A stretch of 64,000 nucleotides of DNA from Cetobacterium sp. ZOR0034 (lineage in GTDB: Bacteria > Fusobacteriota > Fusobacteriia > Fusobacteriales > Fusobacteriaceae): the NCBI RefSeq assembly GCF_000799075.1, contig NZ_JTLI01000044.1, positions 43,995 through 107,994 on the forward strand, in the 5' to 3' direction. Below, in pieces: positions 48,187 through 57,343 of this stretch (the stretch's first letter is position 1; every line of letters starts with the position of its first letter). The notes beneath the pieces are model-generated. The model was not told the DNA's origin and did not search any database. It saw only the letters and a program-made list of their open reading frames with translations. The position numbers were made by a program, and so were the translations under genes.

Positions 48187-49428
48187 TTAATCTATTATAC
48201 AATCTAAATGTATCGTTATATTTTTTACCAATGGAAAATCCTGTTTTATCGAATTCTCTAAGTCATCAGCTATTTTATGTGCCTTATAAACAGTCATATC
48301 TTTAGGTACTCTTATATGAAACTCTAAAAATATCTTATCCCCTGATTTTCTCATCATCAGATCATGTACATTTTTTATATCCGTATTTTCATAGATATAC
48401 TTTTTAATATCATCTATAAACTGTATATCCTGTTTATCTAGTATTGTATCTGTTATATCTAAAATAACATGAACTCCCTCTTTAAAAATTACCACAGAAA
48501 CCAGTATACTTATAAGTACATCAAATATAGGATTTACAAATATTGATAACCCTATTCCTAAAACTACTCCTAAAGATGAAAAGATATCATTTCTACTATC
48601 TTTTGCATCAGCTATTAAAGCTCTATTATCTGTTTCTATTCCAACCCTCATCTTTTGTTTATACATAAAGTACTTTACAACAGATGAAAACAATCCAAAG
48701 TATATAGCTACAGTTCCTGGAACAGCTCGCTTTTCTCCTGAAAGTATTAGCTCAACTCCACCTTTTCCTAATTCAAATGCTGTCAAAATCATAAATATTC
48801 CCATGACAACACCAATAACACTTTCGATTTTCTCATGCCCAAACGGATGGTCTTCATCCTCTGGCATATTACTGAAATGAATTCCTAGCAAAATTCCAGC
48901 TGATGTAACAACATCTGACAATGAATTAAATCCATCGGCTAATAGTGCTCTAGAATTAGATATCATTCCAAACCCTATTTTAGTTGCTGCCAAGATTATA
49001 TTCCAAATTATTGAAGAGATTACAGTTTTTTGCCCCTCTTTTTTTCTAGAAGCCTTCTCCTCTAAATTCTTCAAAATATACATTTCATTCTTATCTTTTT
49101 CAAACCCTATTTTCATTAAAAAATTACAAATCTCAATGGGATTTTCTACTATTAAACTTCCTTTTTTTATTTCAGTATTAACAATAAATGAAATTAATTT
49201 TTTTCCATAAGATTTAAATCGTTCATCTTTTCTTACAAAAATTCTATTTAAAAAATAATCGTCATTTTTTTTCGTTAAAAAAATGTATCCTATAATCTCA
49301 TCTTTTATTTCAAGAGCAAAAAATAGATCATCTCTTTTCAACTCTTTATCAATTTTAAAATCCGAATCTATTTTTTTTAAATCTTCAACTCTTTCTTTAA
49401 TCTCATCAAAATTATAACTTTTATACAT
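48187..49428 (-). CDS. GNAT acetyltransferase-cation diffusion facilitator fusion
   Basis: A 413-residue fusion. Residues about 1-125 look like a GNAT acetyltransferase domain (FFALEIKDEIIGYIFL, YFLNRIFVRKDERFKSYGKKLISF, a core acetyl-CoA loop). Residues about 130-413 are a cation diffusion facilitator with six membrane segments: ALLADGFNSLSDVV (metal site N-x3-D), HPFGHEKIE, ALIADAKDSRNDIFSS (D-x3-D) and a C-terminal cytosolic domain ending in HIRVPKDM and a His-rich end. It would export a divalent metal such as Mn2+, Zn2+ or Fe2+. The reading frame is continuous. AGGAGG precedes the ATG. Confidence 0.8.
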   Translation of the reverse strand: MYKSYNFDEIKERVEDLKKIDSDFKIDKELKRDDLFFALEIKDEIIGYIFLTKKNDDYFLNRIFVRKDERFKSYGKKLISFIVNTEIKKGSLIVENPIEICNFLMKIGFEKDKNEMYILKNLEEKASRKKEGQKTVISSIIWNIILAATKIGFGMISNSRALLADGFNSLSDVVTSAGILLGIHFSNMPEDEDHPFGHEKIESVIGVVMGIFMILTAFELGKGGVELILSGEKRAVPGTVAIYFGLFSSVVKYFMYKQKMRVGIETDNRALIADAKDSRNDIFSSLGVVLGIGLSIFVNPIFDVLISILVSVVIFKEGVHVILDITDTILDKQDIQFIDDIKKYIYENTDIKNVHDLMMRKSGDKIFLEFHIRVPKDMTVYKAHKIADDLENSIKQDFPLVKNITIHLDCIID

Positions 49429-49468
49429 TTTCCACCTCCTATTTTTCCTCTATCCCAATATTATAAAT

Positions 49469-49505
49469 TAAAAACTCTCCTTTTACAAGAAAGGAGAGTT
49501 TTTTT
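49469..49505 (-). terminator. Terminator after dicarboxylate symporter gene
   Basis: Hairpin AACTCTCCTT / AAGGAGAGTT, 8-nt loop, with flanking A/T runs, between the symporter and the GNAT-CDF gene. Confidence 0.85.
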
Positions 49506-49507
49506 CA

Positions 49508-50674
49508 TTAATTTTTATTTTTTTTAAACAAACCGTTAAGTATTAAAGCTAATGCTCCATCTCCAACCACATTACAAGCAGTTCCAAAACTATCTTGAAG
49601 TGCAAAGATTGTTAGCATCAAAGCTATTCCTGTATCATCAAATCCTAGCACAGATGCAATTATTCCTAAAGAGGCCATAACCGTTCCTCCCGGAACCCCT
49701 GGAGCTCCTATTGCAAATATTCCCAGTAAAACTATAAATAAAATCATAGTTCCCATTGTTGGAAGTGTTCCATATAAAACCTGAGATACAGTCATTACAA
49801 AGAATACTTCTGTAAGAACAGATCCACATAGATGAACTGTCGCTCCCAAAGGAATAGCAAAGTTAGCTACATCTTCATCTAGAGTGTTTGACTTCTTAGC
49901 ACAAGATAGAGCAACTGGAAGTGTAGCTGCTGAAGACATTGTTCCTACAGCTGTCAAATACGCTGGACCATAACTTTTTAATAAGTTAAATGGATTTTGT
50001 TTTGACACTGCTCCACCAATACTATATAAAATAGTTAACCAAATAAAATGTCCTATTAAAACTATAACTACAACTTTTAAAAATACAGGTAGTTGTTTTG
50101 TAATACTTCCCTCATATGCTAAAGTAGCAAACGTTGATGCTATAAAAAATGGAAGTATTGGTATTATTATTCTGTGAACGATAGATAGAATAACATTATT
50201 AAACTCATCTAAAGCTGCTTCTAATTTTTTTGAATTTGTCCATACTATTGCAAGTCCTAAAAACAGAGCTAAAACCAAAGCTGACATTACCGATAAAACT
50301 GGTGGAATATTCAATTTAAACAGCATTGGTGGCAACTCTTTCAATCCATCTACAACTGTCACTATATTCAACATCGGAATTATTGCATATCCTGAAATCA
50401 TCGAGAATAAAGCTGCTCCAACTGATGACATATACGCTAATATCAACATGGCTACAAGCATCTTACTCGCATTCGATTTCATCTTAGTTATAGCTGGTGC
50501 TATAAAACCTAAAATTATCAACGGAACTATAAATGATATAACCTGCCCCAAGATAAATTTAATTGTTTGAACGACTCCAATCAAAGATTCATTCGCAAAC
50601 AAACCAATAATCAAACCTACTACTACACCAAATACTAGCTTAAATATCAAATTATCTTTTTTTTCATTCGACAT
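49508..50674 (-). CDS. Dicarboxylate/amino acid:cation symporter
   Basis: DAACS-family symporter (388 residues, about 8 membrane segments plus re-entrant loops). The TMS-type segment AVGTMSSAATLPVAL matches the SSAATLP motif of GltP/SstT, and GAPGVPGGTVMASLGI fits the second re-entrant loop; NVVGDGALALILNG near the C-terminus carries the substrate Asn/Asp. It would import serine/threonine, glutamate or C4-dicarboxylates with Na+ or H+. Monocistronic. Confidence 0.88.
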   Translation of the reverse strand: MSNEKKDNLIFKLVFGVVVGLIIGLFANESLIGVVQTIKFILGQVISFIVPLIILGFIAPAITKMKSNASKMLVAMLILAYMSSVGAALFSMISGYAIIPMLNIVTVVDGLKELPPMLFKLNIPPVLSVMSALVLALFLGLAIVWTNSKKLEAALDEFNNVILSIVHRIIIPILPFFIASTFATLAYEGSITKQLPVFLKVVVIVLIGHFIWLTILYSIGGAVSKQNPFNLLKSYGPAYLTAVGTMSSAATLPVALSCAKKSNTLDEDVANFAIPLGATVHLCGSVLTEVFFVMTVSQVLYGTLPTMGTMILFIVLLGIFAIGAPGVPGGTVMASLGIIASVLGFDDTGIALMLTIFALQDSFGTACNVVGDGALALILNGLFKKNKN

Positions 50675-50857
50675 TTTAAACCCCCTTAAAATATATTGTT
50701 TACCCTATTAGTAAGTTTATTACGCTTCGATAGAATTGTCAAATTTATTTTATCAATATTTTTTTTATTTTTATTAAAGGAAATCTATTTTTTTTAAGTA
50801 ACTAACCTATGTGCAAGTAACAATATTTTAATATTCAAAATATTTTTAAATAAAAAC

Positions 50858-50886
50858 TTGACTTTTTTTCAAAAATAAATTATTAT
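50858..50886 (+). promoter_or_regulatory. Promoter of the peroxiredoxin gene
   Basis: TTGACT (50858-50863), 17-bp spacer, TATTAT (50881-50886); start about 50893. Confidence 0.7.
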
Positions 50887-50889
50887 TAG

Positions 50890-50906
50890 TTTGTAATGAT
50901 TACAAA
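50890..50906 (+). promoter_or_regulatory. PerR/Fur-type box at the peroxiredoxin start site
   Basis: 17-bp palindrome TTTGTAAT-G-ATTACAAA, with the 7-1-7 symmetry of PerR boxes (TTATAAT-n-ATTATAA), right after the -10 box. This is the expected place for a peroxide-responsive repressor. Confidence 0.65.
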
Positions 50907-50940
50907 TTAATAATAATTATAAAATATAGGAGGTTATCAA

Positions 50941-51504
50941 ATGTCATTAATTGGAAAAAATATTGGAGAATTCAAAGCTCAAGCTTATCACAACGGAGAT
51001 TTTATTGAGGTTACAAACGAATCTATAAAAGGAAAATGGTCAGTATTCTTCTTCTATCCTGCAGACTTTACTTTTGTTTGTCCTACTGAGTTAGGAGACT
51101 TAGCAGACAACTATGCTAGTTTTAAAGATATCAACTGTGAAATCTATTCTGTTTCAACAGATACTCACTTCGTTCATAAGGCGTGGCATGATACTTCTGA
51201 AACTATCAAAAAAATTCAATACCCTATGATTGCAGATCCTACAAGAAAAATTTCTGAAATGTTTGGAGTTTTAATTCCAGAAGAGGGATTAGCTTTAAGA
51301 GGAAGTTTCGTTATAAATCCTGAAGGAAAAATCGTTGCATACGAAATCCACGACTTAGGAATAGGAAGAGATGCAGGAGAGCTATTAAGAAAAGTTCAAG
51401 CTGCTCAATTCGTTGCTCAACACGGTGGACAAGTTTGTCCTGCTAAGTGGAAACCTGGTTCAGAAACTTTAAAACCATCTTTAGACTTAATTGGAAAAAT
51501 CTAA
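50941..51504 (+). CDS. ahpC: Peroxiredoxin (AhpC type)
   Basis: Typical 2-Cys peroxiredoxin (187 residues) reducing H2O2 and organic peroxides in the cytosol. Peroxidatic Cys47 in FYPADFTFVCPTE and resolving Cys about 167 in GGQVCPAKW. The next gene, a thioredoxin-reductase-like protein with an AhpF-type disulfide domain, is its likely reductase. GGAGG precedes the ATG; a terminator separates the two genes. Confidence 0.95.
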   Translation: MSLIGKNIGEFKAQAYHNGDFIEVTNESIKGKWSVFFFYPADFTFVCPTELGDLADNYASFKDINCEIYSVSTDTHFVHKAWHDTSETIKKIQYPMIADPTRKISEMFGVLIPEEGLALRGSFVINPEGKIVAYEIHDLGIGRDAGELLRKVQAAQFVAQHGGQVCPAKWKPGSETLKPSLDLIGKI

Positions 51505-51521
51505 TAATTTAAATAATAACT

Positions 51522-51553
51522 TTAAAGGCACTTCTTAGTGCCTTTAATTTTTA
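51522..51553 (+). terminator. Terminator after peroxiredoxin gene
   Basis: 11-bp hairpin TTAAAGGCACT / AGTGCCTTTAA, 4-nt loop, T run; some read-through into the reductase gene is possible. Confidence 0.85.
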
Positions 51554-51588
51554 AACACTATATAATCGATACTTTTATGAGGTGAAAT

Positions 51589-53223
51589 ATGGAAAAAATA
51601 TATGATTTAATAATTATAGGCGGCGGTCCTGCTGGATTATCCGCTGGAATTTATGCCGGTAGAGCACAAATGGATGTTCTTATTATTGAAAAGGGAGAAG
51701 TCGGTGGACAAATTACAACAACTTCAGAAGTTGTTAACTATCCTGGTATAAAAGAGATTTCAGGTCATCATTTAGGTGCTCATATGAAAGAGCAGGCTGT
51801 TGGATTTGGAGTAGAATTTTTAAAAGCTGAAGTTACAGATATGAATTTTCAAAATGATATAAAAGAAATTTTAACAACTTCTGGAACATACAAAGCTCTT
51901 AGCACAATTATCGCTACGGGAGCTAATCCTAGAAAACTTGGATTCCCAGGTGAATTAGAGTTCACTGGAAGAGGAGTAGCTTATTGTGCTACATGTGATG
52001 GAGAATTCTTTACAAGACTTGAAGTTTTTGTTATTGGTGCTGGATATGCAGCCGCAGAAGAGGCGATGTTTCTAACTAAATTTGCTAGAAAAGTTACTAT
52101 TATAGCTAGGGAACCTGAGTTTACATGTGCTAAATCTATAGCTGAAAAGGTTTTAAAACATCCCAAAATCGAAGTTAAATTTAATTCTGAGATTTTAGAG
52201 GCTAGCGGAGATACAAAACTTAGAAAAGCTATTTTTAGAGATAACTCTACGAACACAACTTGGGAATATATTCCTGCTAATAACGAATCATTTGGAATCT
52301 TTGTATTCATAGGATATAAGCCACAAAGTGATCTATTTAAATCTCATATTCAGCTAGACTCTGCTGGATATATTATAACTAATGAGGATTTACAAACAAA
52401 TGTAGAGGGCGTTTATGCAATCGGAGATATTAGACCTAAAAGACTGAGACAGGTTGTAACTGCAGTAGCTGATGGTGCACTTGCTGCAACTGTTTTAGAA
52501 AAAGTTGTCGAAGATAAAAGAGAGAGACTAGGAATAGAAAAAGAAGAGAAAAAAGTAGCTACAACTTCTGATATATCTAAAGAAGTTTCAGATTCTAAAT
52601 TCCTAGATGAAGGAATCATCTCTCAACTTACAGGTATCTTTGAAAGATTCAAAACTAATATTAAAATTGTAGCAATATTAAATGAATCTGCACTTTCAAA
52701 AGATATAGATTCATTCCTAACAGAAATCTCTGATATCTCTGATAAAATAAGTTTAAAACTTTACAAGGAAAAAGAAAATCCTGAACTAGAGAAAAAAATA
52801 AAGTTGGAAAATTATCCTACTATCGCTATCTTAGACTCTGAAAATAATTTTAGAGGAGTTAAATTCTCTGGTCTTCCAAGTGGACATGAGTTAAACTCAT
52901 TCATTCTAGCACTATACAATATAGCTGGCCCTGGTCAAGAGATTTCACCGGATTTAAAAACAAAAATCGCATCTTTAAATAAGGATGTGAACTTAAAAAT
53001 AGCCGTTTCTTTATCTTGTTCTCTTTGTCCTGAAGTTGTTACTGGAGCTCATAGATTAGCGATAGAGAACCCTCATATATCAGCTGAAATGATTGATATT
53101 TTTGCCTTCCCAACTTTAAAAGATAAATTTAATTTAATGGGAGTTCCCGCTCTTATTATAAATGATAACGAAGTTGTATTTGGAAAGCAGTCTATCGAAG
53201 AGATTTTAGAAAAACTTAATTAA
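51589..53223 (+). CDS. Thioredoxin-reductase-type protein with C-terminal AhpF disulfide domain
   Basis: A 544-residue flavoprotein. Residues about 1-310 are thioredoxin-reductase-like: IIGGGPAGLSAG FAD site, CATC redox pair (C133, C136), NADPH-site VIGAGYAAAEEA and the YAIGDIR end. Residues about 340-544 match the N-terminal part of AhpF: tandem thioredoxin folds with a CSLC pair (C477, C480; SLSCSLCPEVV) and MGVPALIIN. Domain order is therefore reversed relative to classical AhpF. By neighbour it would pass NAD(P)H electrons to the peroxiredoxin 85 bp upstream. Confidence 0.88.
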   Translation: MEKIYDLIIIGGGPAGLSAGIYAGRAQMDVLIIEKGEVGGQITTTSEVVNYPGIKEISGHHLGAHMKEQAVGFGVEFLKAEVTDMNFQNDIKEILTTSGTYKALSTIIATGANPRKLGFPGELEFTGRGVAYCATCDGEFFTRLEVFVIGAGYAAAEEAMFLTKFARKVTIIAREPEFTCAKSIAEKVLKHPKIEVKFNSEILEASGDTKLRKAIFRDNSTNTTWEYIPANNESFGIFVFIGYKPQSDLFKSHIQLDSAGYIITNEDLQTNVEGVYAIGDIRPKRLRQVVTAVADGALAATVLEKVVEDKRERLGIEKEEKKVATTSDISKEVSDSKFLDEGIISQLTGIFERFKTNIKIVAILNESALSKDIDSFLTEISDISDKISLKLYKEKENPELEKKIKLENYPTIAILDSENNFRGVKFSGLPSGHELNSFILALYNIAGPGQEISPDLKTKIASLNKDVNLKIAVSLSCSLCPEVVTGAHRLAIENPHISAEMIDIFAFPTLKDKFNLMGVPALIINDNEVVFGKQSIEEILEKLN

Positions 53224-53233
53224 TACTTTAAAC

Positions 53234-53272
53234 AAAAAGGTGTGAAGCTTGAACTGCTCCACACCTTTTTTT
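53234..53272. terminator. Bidirectional terminator reductase / flavodoxin gene
   Basis: Hairpin around GGTGTG / CACACC with inner AGC/GCT and A/T runs, between convergent genes. Confidence 0.8.
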
Positions 53273-53289
53273 ATCTATTATATACAACT

Positions 53290-53799
53290 TTATCCTAAAA
53301 TCATTTTAAAATATTTTTGTGCATTCTCAAAATCTTGCTCATCTGGATGAGTACTTGCATTTTCAATTCTTGCTAATCTTTCAGGAGTTAATGGATGAAT
53401 TAAATTGATTGGGAATTTCCCCATTCTTTCTACTAATTTATCTGCAACTTTTCCTAAAGATAAAAATCCTCCAAGAAGAGTGTTGTTCTTAGTACAAAGC
53501 TCTGTAACTCTTCTATGAACTTTTTTTCCATGGTCTGAATCAGGTTCAGCTCCTAAAGTTCCAAAGAAAGCTACCTCTTTACCTGAAGTTTTACCCAATA
53601 ATTTTCTAATTCTAGCATCTGCAGTTCCTTTATCTACCCAGAATCCAAAAATTATTCTATCATAATTTTTTATCATCTCTGGTGTAACCTCTTCTACAGA
53701 GAATATAGCTTTTTCTCCTTCTATAATTTCAAAAATAGCTTCTCCTACTTTTTTTGTATTTCCTGTCAACGATGAATATATAAGTGCTGTCTTTCTCAT
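53290..53799 (-). CDS. hmuF: Flavodoxin-type protein of anaerobic heme breakdown
   Basis: A 169-residue flavodoxin-fold protein: FMN phosphate loop SSLTGNTKKVGEAI at residues 9-22 and a FFGTLGAEPDSDHGKKV loop. It sits 13 bp after a HutW/ChuW-type radical SAM gene. In Fusobacterium an adjacent flavodoxin (HmuF) and radical SAM enzyme (HmuW) work together in opening heme without oxygen; the pairing here supports that role. A related flavodoxin, BilS, serves bilirubin reduction, but no BilR-type reductase is adjacent. Symbol is by analogy. Confidence 0.72.
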   Translation of the reverse strand: MRKTALIYSSLTGNTKKVGEAIFEIIEGEKAIFSVEEVTPEMIKNYDRIIFGFWVDKGTADARIRKLLGKTSGKEVAFFGTLGAEPDSDHGKKVHRRVTELCTKNNTLLGGFLSLGKVADKLVERMGKFPINLIHPLTPERLARIENASTHPDEQDFENAQKYFKMILG

Positions 53800-53812
53800 T
53801 TATCTCCCCTTT

Positions 53813-55042
53813 TTATCCTTCAAAGTATGCTTCAACTAATAATGATGATATATTATTTCCCCAGAAAATCCCTTTTTGTGTATACTTATACTCAGTTTCT
53901 CCTAATTCAATATATCCTTCTTTTTCTAAGTTCTGTAACGCTTCATAAAGTTTCGGATATCTCTCTCCTGCAACCAATTTTAAATCCTCTAAAGCAACAT
54001 GCTCATATTGAGTTAATCCAGATATTCTTTTCATCTTCATAACTTGCTCAGAATCTTCAGAGTAGAATGTTACTAACTTATTTAAATGGTATAACTCCAT
54101 ATTTTGAACTCTTCCACCTGCTCCAACTCCTATAGGAATTAAATCTTTTAATTTATGAACATTTCTTATATATCTATATGAATCTGTTCCTCTTGTAAGT
54201 TTTGTATGTTCTAAAACTTCATATCCATTATTTAATAAATTATTTAAGAAAGCATCATGTAGCTCTCTATCTCTTTCAGTTTTATAATCAAAACTTTTTT
54301 CTCCAGAACTTAGATCTTTTGAAATTGATGATCCATCATGTATCATAAGTGAATAGAAACTTACGCTATCTGGTGCTACTTCTCCTACTATTCTTGCATC
54401 TTCAAGAACCTCTTCTAAAGACTGATCTAAATAGTTATAAATTATATCTAAGCAAACCAATCCACCAAACTTCTCTTTTATCTCTTTCACTCTATTCGCA
54501 ACAAACTCTTGCTCATAAGTTCTATTAAGTAATTTTCTTCCTCTGTTTGAGAACGTTTGAATTCCAATACTCAATCTGTTTACTCCATATTTTTTCATTA
54601 TCTCCAACTTTTCCCAAGTTAAATTATGTAAAGTCGTCTCAAAAGTAAACTCATAAGTTTCGTCTAAAGGAAATACCTCTCTCAAAGTTGATAGAACCTT
54701 TTCTAACTGATGAGGCTTTAATATCGTCGGTGTTCCTCCACCAAAGAAAATTACAGAGAATTTTTTCTTTTGAATATAAACTTTATCTCTATATTTATTA
54801 ATTTCTTTTATTAGAAACTTTGTATAATCCTCCAAATCATTGTCTAATTGCTTTCTATTCATATTGCAGAATGAACAAATCTTATCGCAGAATGGTACGT
54901 GAACATATATTCCACCATCTAAATCTTCTGGTTCTTTATTCATTAACTTCCAATAAGAAGTCGGTAATTTTAACTTTCTTTTACTTTTTGATAAGATTAC
55001 ATCTTTTACATCATGATGTGATTTAAATCTTGTTTTAAACAT
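53813..55042 (-). CDS. hmuW: Radical-SAM heme-degrading enzyme (HutW/ChuW/HmuW type)
   Basis: A 409-residue HemN-like radical-SAM protein. Cluster motif PFCDKICSFCNMN (CxxxCxxC at about 51-58), FFGGGTPTILKPHQL, TFETT and RLSIGIQTFSNRGRKLLNR. The adjacent flavodoxin and divergent TonB receptor favour the anaerobilin-type heme methyltransferase/ring-opening group over coproporphyrinogen dehydrogenase. This is inference from context; length fits either. Confidence 0.75.
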   Translation of the reverse strand: MFKTRFKSHHDVKDVILSKSKRKLKLPTSYWKLMNKEPEDLDGGIYVHVPFCDKICSFCNMNRKQLDNDLEDYTKFLIKEINKYRDKVYIQKKKFSVIFFGGGTPTILKPHQLEKVLSTLREVFPLDETYEFTFETTLHNLTWEKLEIMKKYGVNRLSIGIQTFSNRGRKLLNRTYEQEFVANRVKEIKEKFGGLVCLDIIYNYLDQSLEEVLEDARIVGEVAPDSVSFYSLMIHDGSSISKDLSSGEKSFDYKTERDRELHDAFLNNLLNNGYEVLEHTKLTRGTDSYRYIRNVHKLKDLIPIGVGAGGRVQNMELYHLNKLVTFYSEDSEQVMKMKRISGLTQYEHVALEDLKLVAGERYPKLYEALQNLEKEGYIELGETEYKYTQKGIFWGNNISSLLVEAYFEG

Positions 55043-55083
55043 CTTCCCTCTCCCAACTACAAATTTTTTCGTTACAAAAACAT

Positions 55084-55119
55084 TTGACTTTCAAATTACT
55101 TTATACTACAATTGTAATA
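55084..55119 (+). promoter_or_regulatory. Promoter with overlapping operator for the TonB receptor
   Basis: TTGACT (55084-55089), 17-bp spacer, TACAAT (55107-55112). A 16-bp near-perfect dyad TACTACAA-TTGTAATA (55104-55119) covers the -10 box and lies between the divergent hmuW and receptor genes, so it could control both, for example by iron or heme. Confidence 0.6.
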
Positions 55120-55167
55120 GTTTATTTTAATTTTGTCAATTTATTTATGGGGAGGATGCTTTAAAAT

Positions 55168-57294
55168 ATGAAAAAAACTTTAATTTTATTGGGAATTATA
55201 AGTATTTTAACAACTGCAGAGGAACAAGGAGTTAAATTAGAAGACACAGTAATCGCATCTACAACAGGTTTCGAAGAAAAATTGGGGAAAGAAAATAAAA
55301 ATATTATTCTAATCACAAAAGAAAATTTAGAGAAAAAAGAGTATAAAAATGTAGAAGAAGTTTTACGAGATTCACCAAATGTTATGGTTCAAGAAACATA
55401 CTTTGGACCAGTTATTGATTTAAGAGGAAATGGAGAAAGAGCTCTTTCAAGAGTCAAGGTTTTAGTTGATGGTGTCGCTATAAACCCTCTCGATGAATCA
55501 ATGGGAACTCTACCTATCAATACAATTCCTGTTAATTCTATTGAAAAAATTGAAGTTATTCCTGGAGGAGGAGCAGTTTTAAATGGATCTGGTACAGCTG
55601 GTGGAGTAGTTAACATAATTACAAAAGCTACCGAAAGAAAAGATTATTTTATTTTAAACTACGGCAATCACTCTTACGATACAAATAAAATCTCATTCAG
55701 TACTGGTTATAATGTAAATGATAATCTTTATATAAATACTGGCTACTCATATCTAAATGGAAAAGGATATAGAGATGGAGATCAAAAAGAAAATGGAAGC
55801 TTTACAGGAGGATTTGATTATAGATTAACTCCAAATCAAAGAATAAAGTTCCAAGGAACAAAATTTAGAGGTAACGAGGATACTTCAACTGCTCCTATGA
55901 GAGAGGAGCTAGCAAAAGATAGAAAAATAGCTGGTTTCCCTGTTCAAAGTAATAGTGACAGAGAAAGCTACACTTTAGATTACGAGTTAAAAGTTAATAA
56001 CCAACTAACTTTACTTACAACTCTTTATGACCAAAGATATAAAAGAAACTTCATAGAAGATTCTATAATGGATTACAAAATGGATAAAATTGGTTCCATG
56101 CCATTTGATTTAATTGGCTATGATTTACCTGCTAGAATGGATGGAAGATTTGATGAAAAATCAAAAGGTGCTAAAATTAGAGGTAAGTACTCTTATGATA
56201 AAGGAGAGTTAGTTCTTGGATATGATTATAACAACACTAAACTAAAAAGAGCTAGCTATATAACAACATCTGGAAAATTTTATCCTCTTATGAATGGAAA
56301 TCCACTACCTATAGGAATGAATGCAGATGTAAATATCGATATATTAAATGATGTATATAAAGAGACAAACGCTGTTTATGCTCTTAATAAATATGAACTT
56401 ACCGATAAGTTAAATCTAATTACTGGACTAAGATATGAGCATTCGACTTTTGGTGGAGATAGAATAAGCAATACCAATGTGACGGCTTCTCCTATGAAAC
56501 CCATAAATACATCAAAAACTATTAGTGACGAAAGAGAATCTGACAATTTCGCTGCTGAAATTGGTCTTAACTATACATACAGTGATACAGGAAGTGTTTT
56601 TGGAAGATATGAAAGAGGATTTATATCTCCAATGCCTGGTCAAATAACTAATAAAAATCAAAATTTAGAATATACAAGTAACGATTTAAAATCAGAAACT
56701 TCTGATAACTTTGAAATTGGAATTAGAGATTTTGTTGGAAATACTTATCTTTCTTGGAGTGTATTCACAACATATACAAACGATGAGATTACTTTAATTC
56801 AAGGGAATGTACACAACCCAGCTACAAAATGGTGGGCTTACGAAAATCTTGCTAAAACTAGAAGAATCGGAACAGAAATTTTTGCTGAACACTACTTTGA
56901 TAAACTTACAATCAGTGAAGGTATCACTTATATAGATTCAAAAATAACTAGTGGAGATTTTAAAGATGAAAAGGTTCCATTAGCTCCAGAAGGAAAACTT
57001 ACTTTAAAAGCTGACTATAAATTTACATCTAAATTCAATGCAGGTCTTGCATTTAATTACGTCGGTAAATCAACTGTTAGAGAGTTTAATGAGGATAACT
57101 CTACATTTACTACAAAAGTTTCTGGATATCACTTCACAGATCTTTCATTACAATATAAAATAAATGAATTTTTTGTTGTAAGCGGTGGTATCAATAATAT
57201 ATTCAATGATAAATATAACTATTCTGAAACTAAAAATACAGCAACTCCAGCACCAGAAAGAAATTACTATATAGGTGGTACATTATCATTCTAA
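55168..57294 (+). CDS. TonB-dependent outer-membrane receptor
   Basis: A 708-residue TonB-dependent receptor: signal peptide (about 1-17), an early TonB-box-like region (KLEDTVIAST), plug domain (about 45-155; NVEEVLRDSPNVMVQ, IEKIEVIPGGGAVLNGSGTAGGVVNIITK) and a 22-strand barrel ending in Phe (GGTLSF). It brings in iron complexes such as heme or siderophores. The divergent heme-breakdown genes favour heme, but the FRAP/NPNL heme motif is not clear. No tonB-exbBD is in the window. Confidence 0.9.
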   Translation: MKKTLILLGIISILTTAEEQGVKLEDTVIASTTGFEEKLGKENKNIILITKENLEKKEYKNVEEVLRDSPNVMVQETYFGPVIDLRGNGERALSRVKVLVDGVAINPLDESMGTLPINTIPVNSIEKIEVIPGGGAVLNGSGTAGGVVNIITKATERKDYFILNYGNHSYDTNKISFSTGYNVNDNLYINTGYSYLNGKGYRDGDQKENGSFTGGFDYRLTPNQRIKFQGTKFRGNEDTSTAPMREELAKDRKIAGFPVQSNSDRESYTLDYELKVNNQLTLLTTLYDQRYKRNFIEDSIMDYKMDKIGSMPFDLIGYDLPARMDGRFDEKSKGAKIRGKYSYDKGELVLGYDYNNTKLKRASYITTSGKFYPLMNGNPLPIGMNADVNIDILNDVYKETNAVYALNKYELTDKLNLITGLRYEHSTFGGDRISNTNVTASPMKPINTSKTISDERESDNFAAEIGLNYTYSDTGSVFGRYERGFISPMPGQITNKNQNLEYTSNDLKSETSDNFEIGIRDFVGNTYLSWSVFTTYTNDEITLIQGNVHNPATKWWAYENLAKTRRIGTEIFAEHYFDKLTISEGITYIDSKITSGDFKDEKVPLAPEGKLTLKADYKFTSKFNAGLAFNYVGKSTVREFNEDNSTFTTKVSGYHFTDLSLQYKINEFFVVSGGINNIFNDKYNYSETKNTATPAPERNYYIGGTLSF

Positions 57295-57299
57295 ATAAT

Positions 57300-57328
57300 A
57301 AAACGACAGAAAAAATCTGTCGTTTTTT
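57300..57328. terminator. Terminator TonB receptor / nrdB
   Basis: 10-bp hairpin AAACGACAGA / TCTGTCGTTT with a T run. Confidence 0.9.
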
Positions 57329-57343
57329 GTTTGTTAACCACTA

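Noticed and set aside
53290..53799. BilS flavodoxin of a bilirubin-reduction operon
   Set aside because: No BilR-type old-yellow-enzyme reductase is adjacent; the partner is a HutW/HmuW-type radical-SAM protein.
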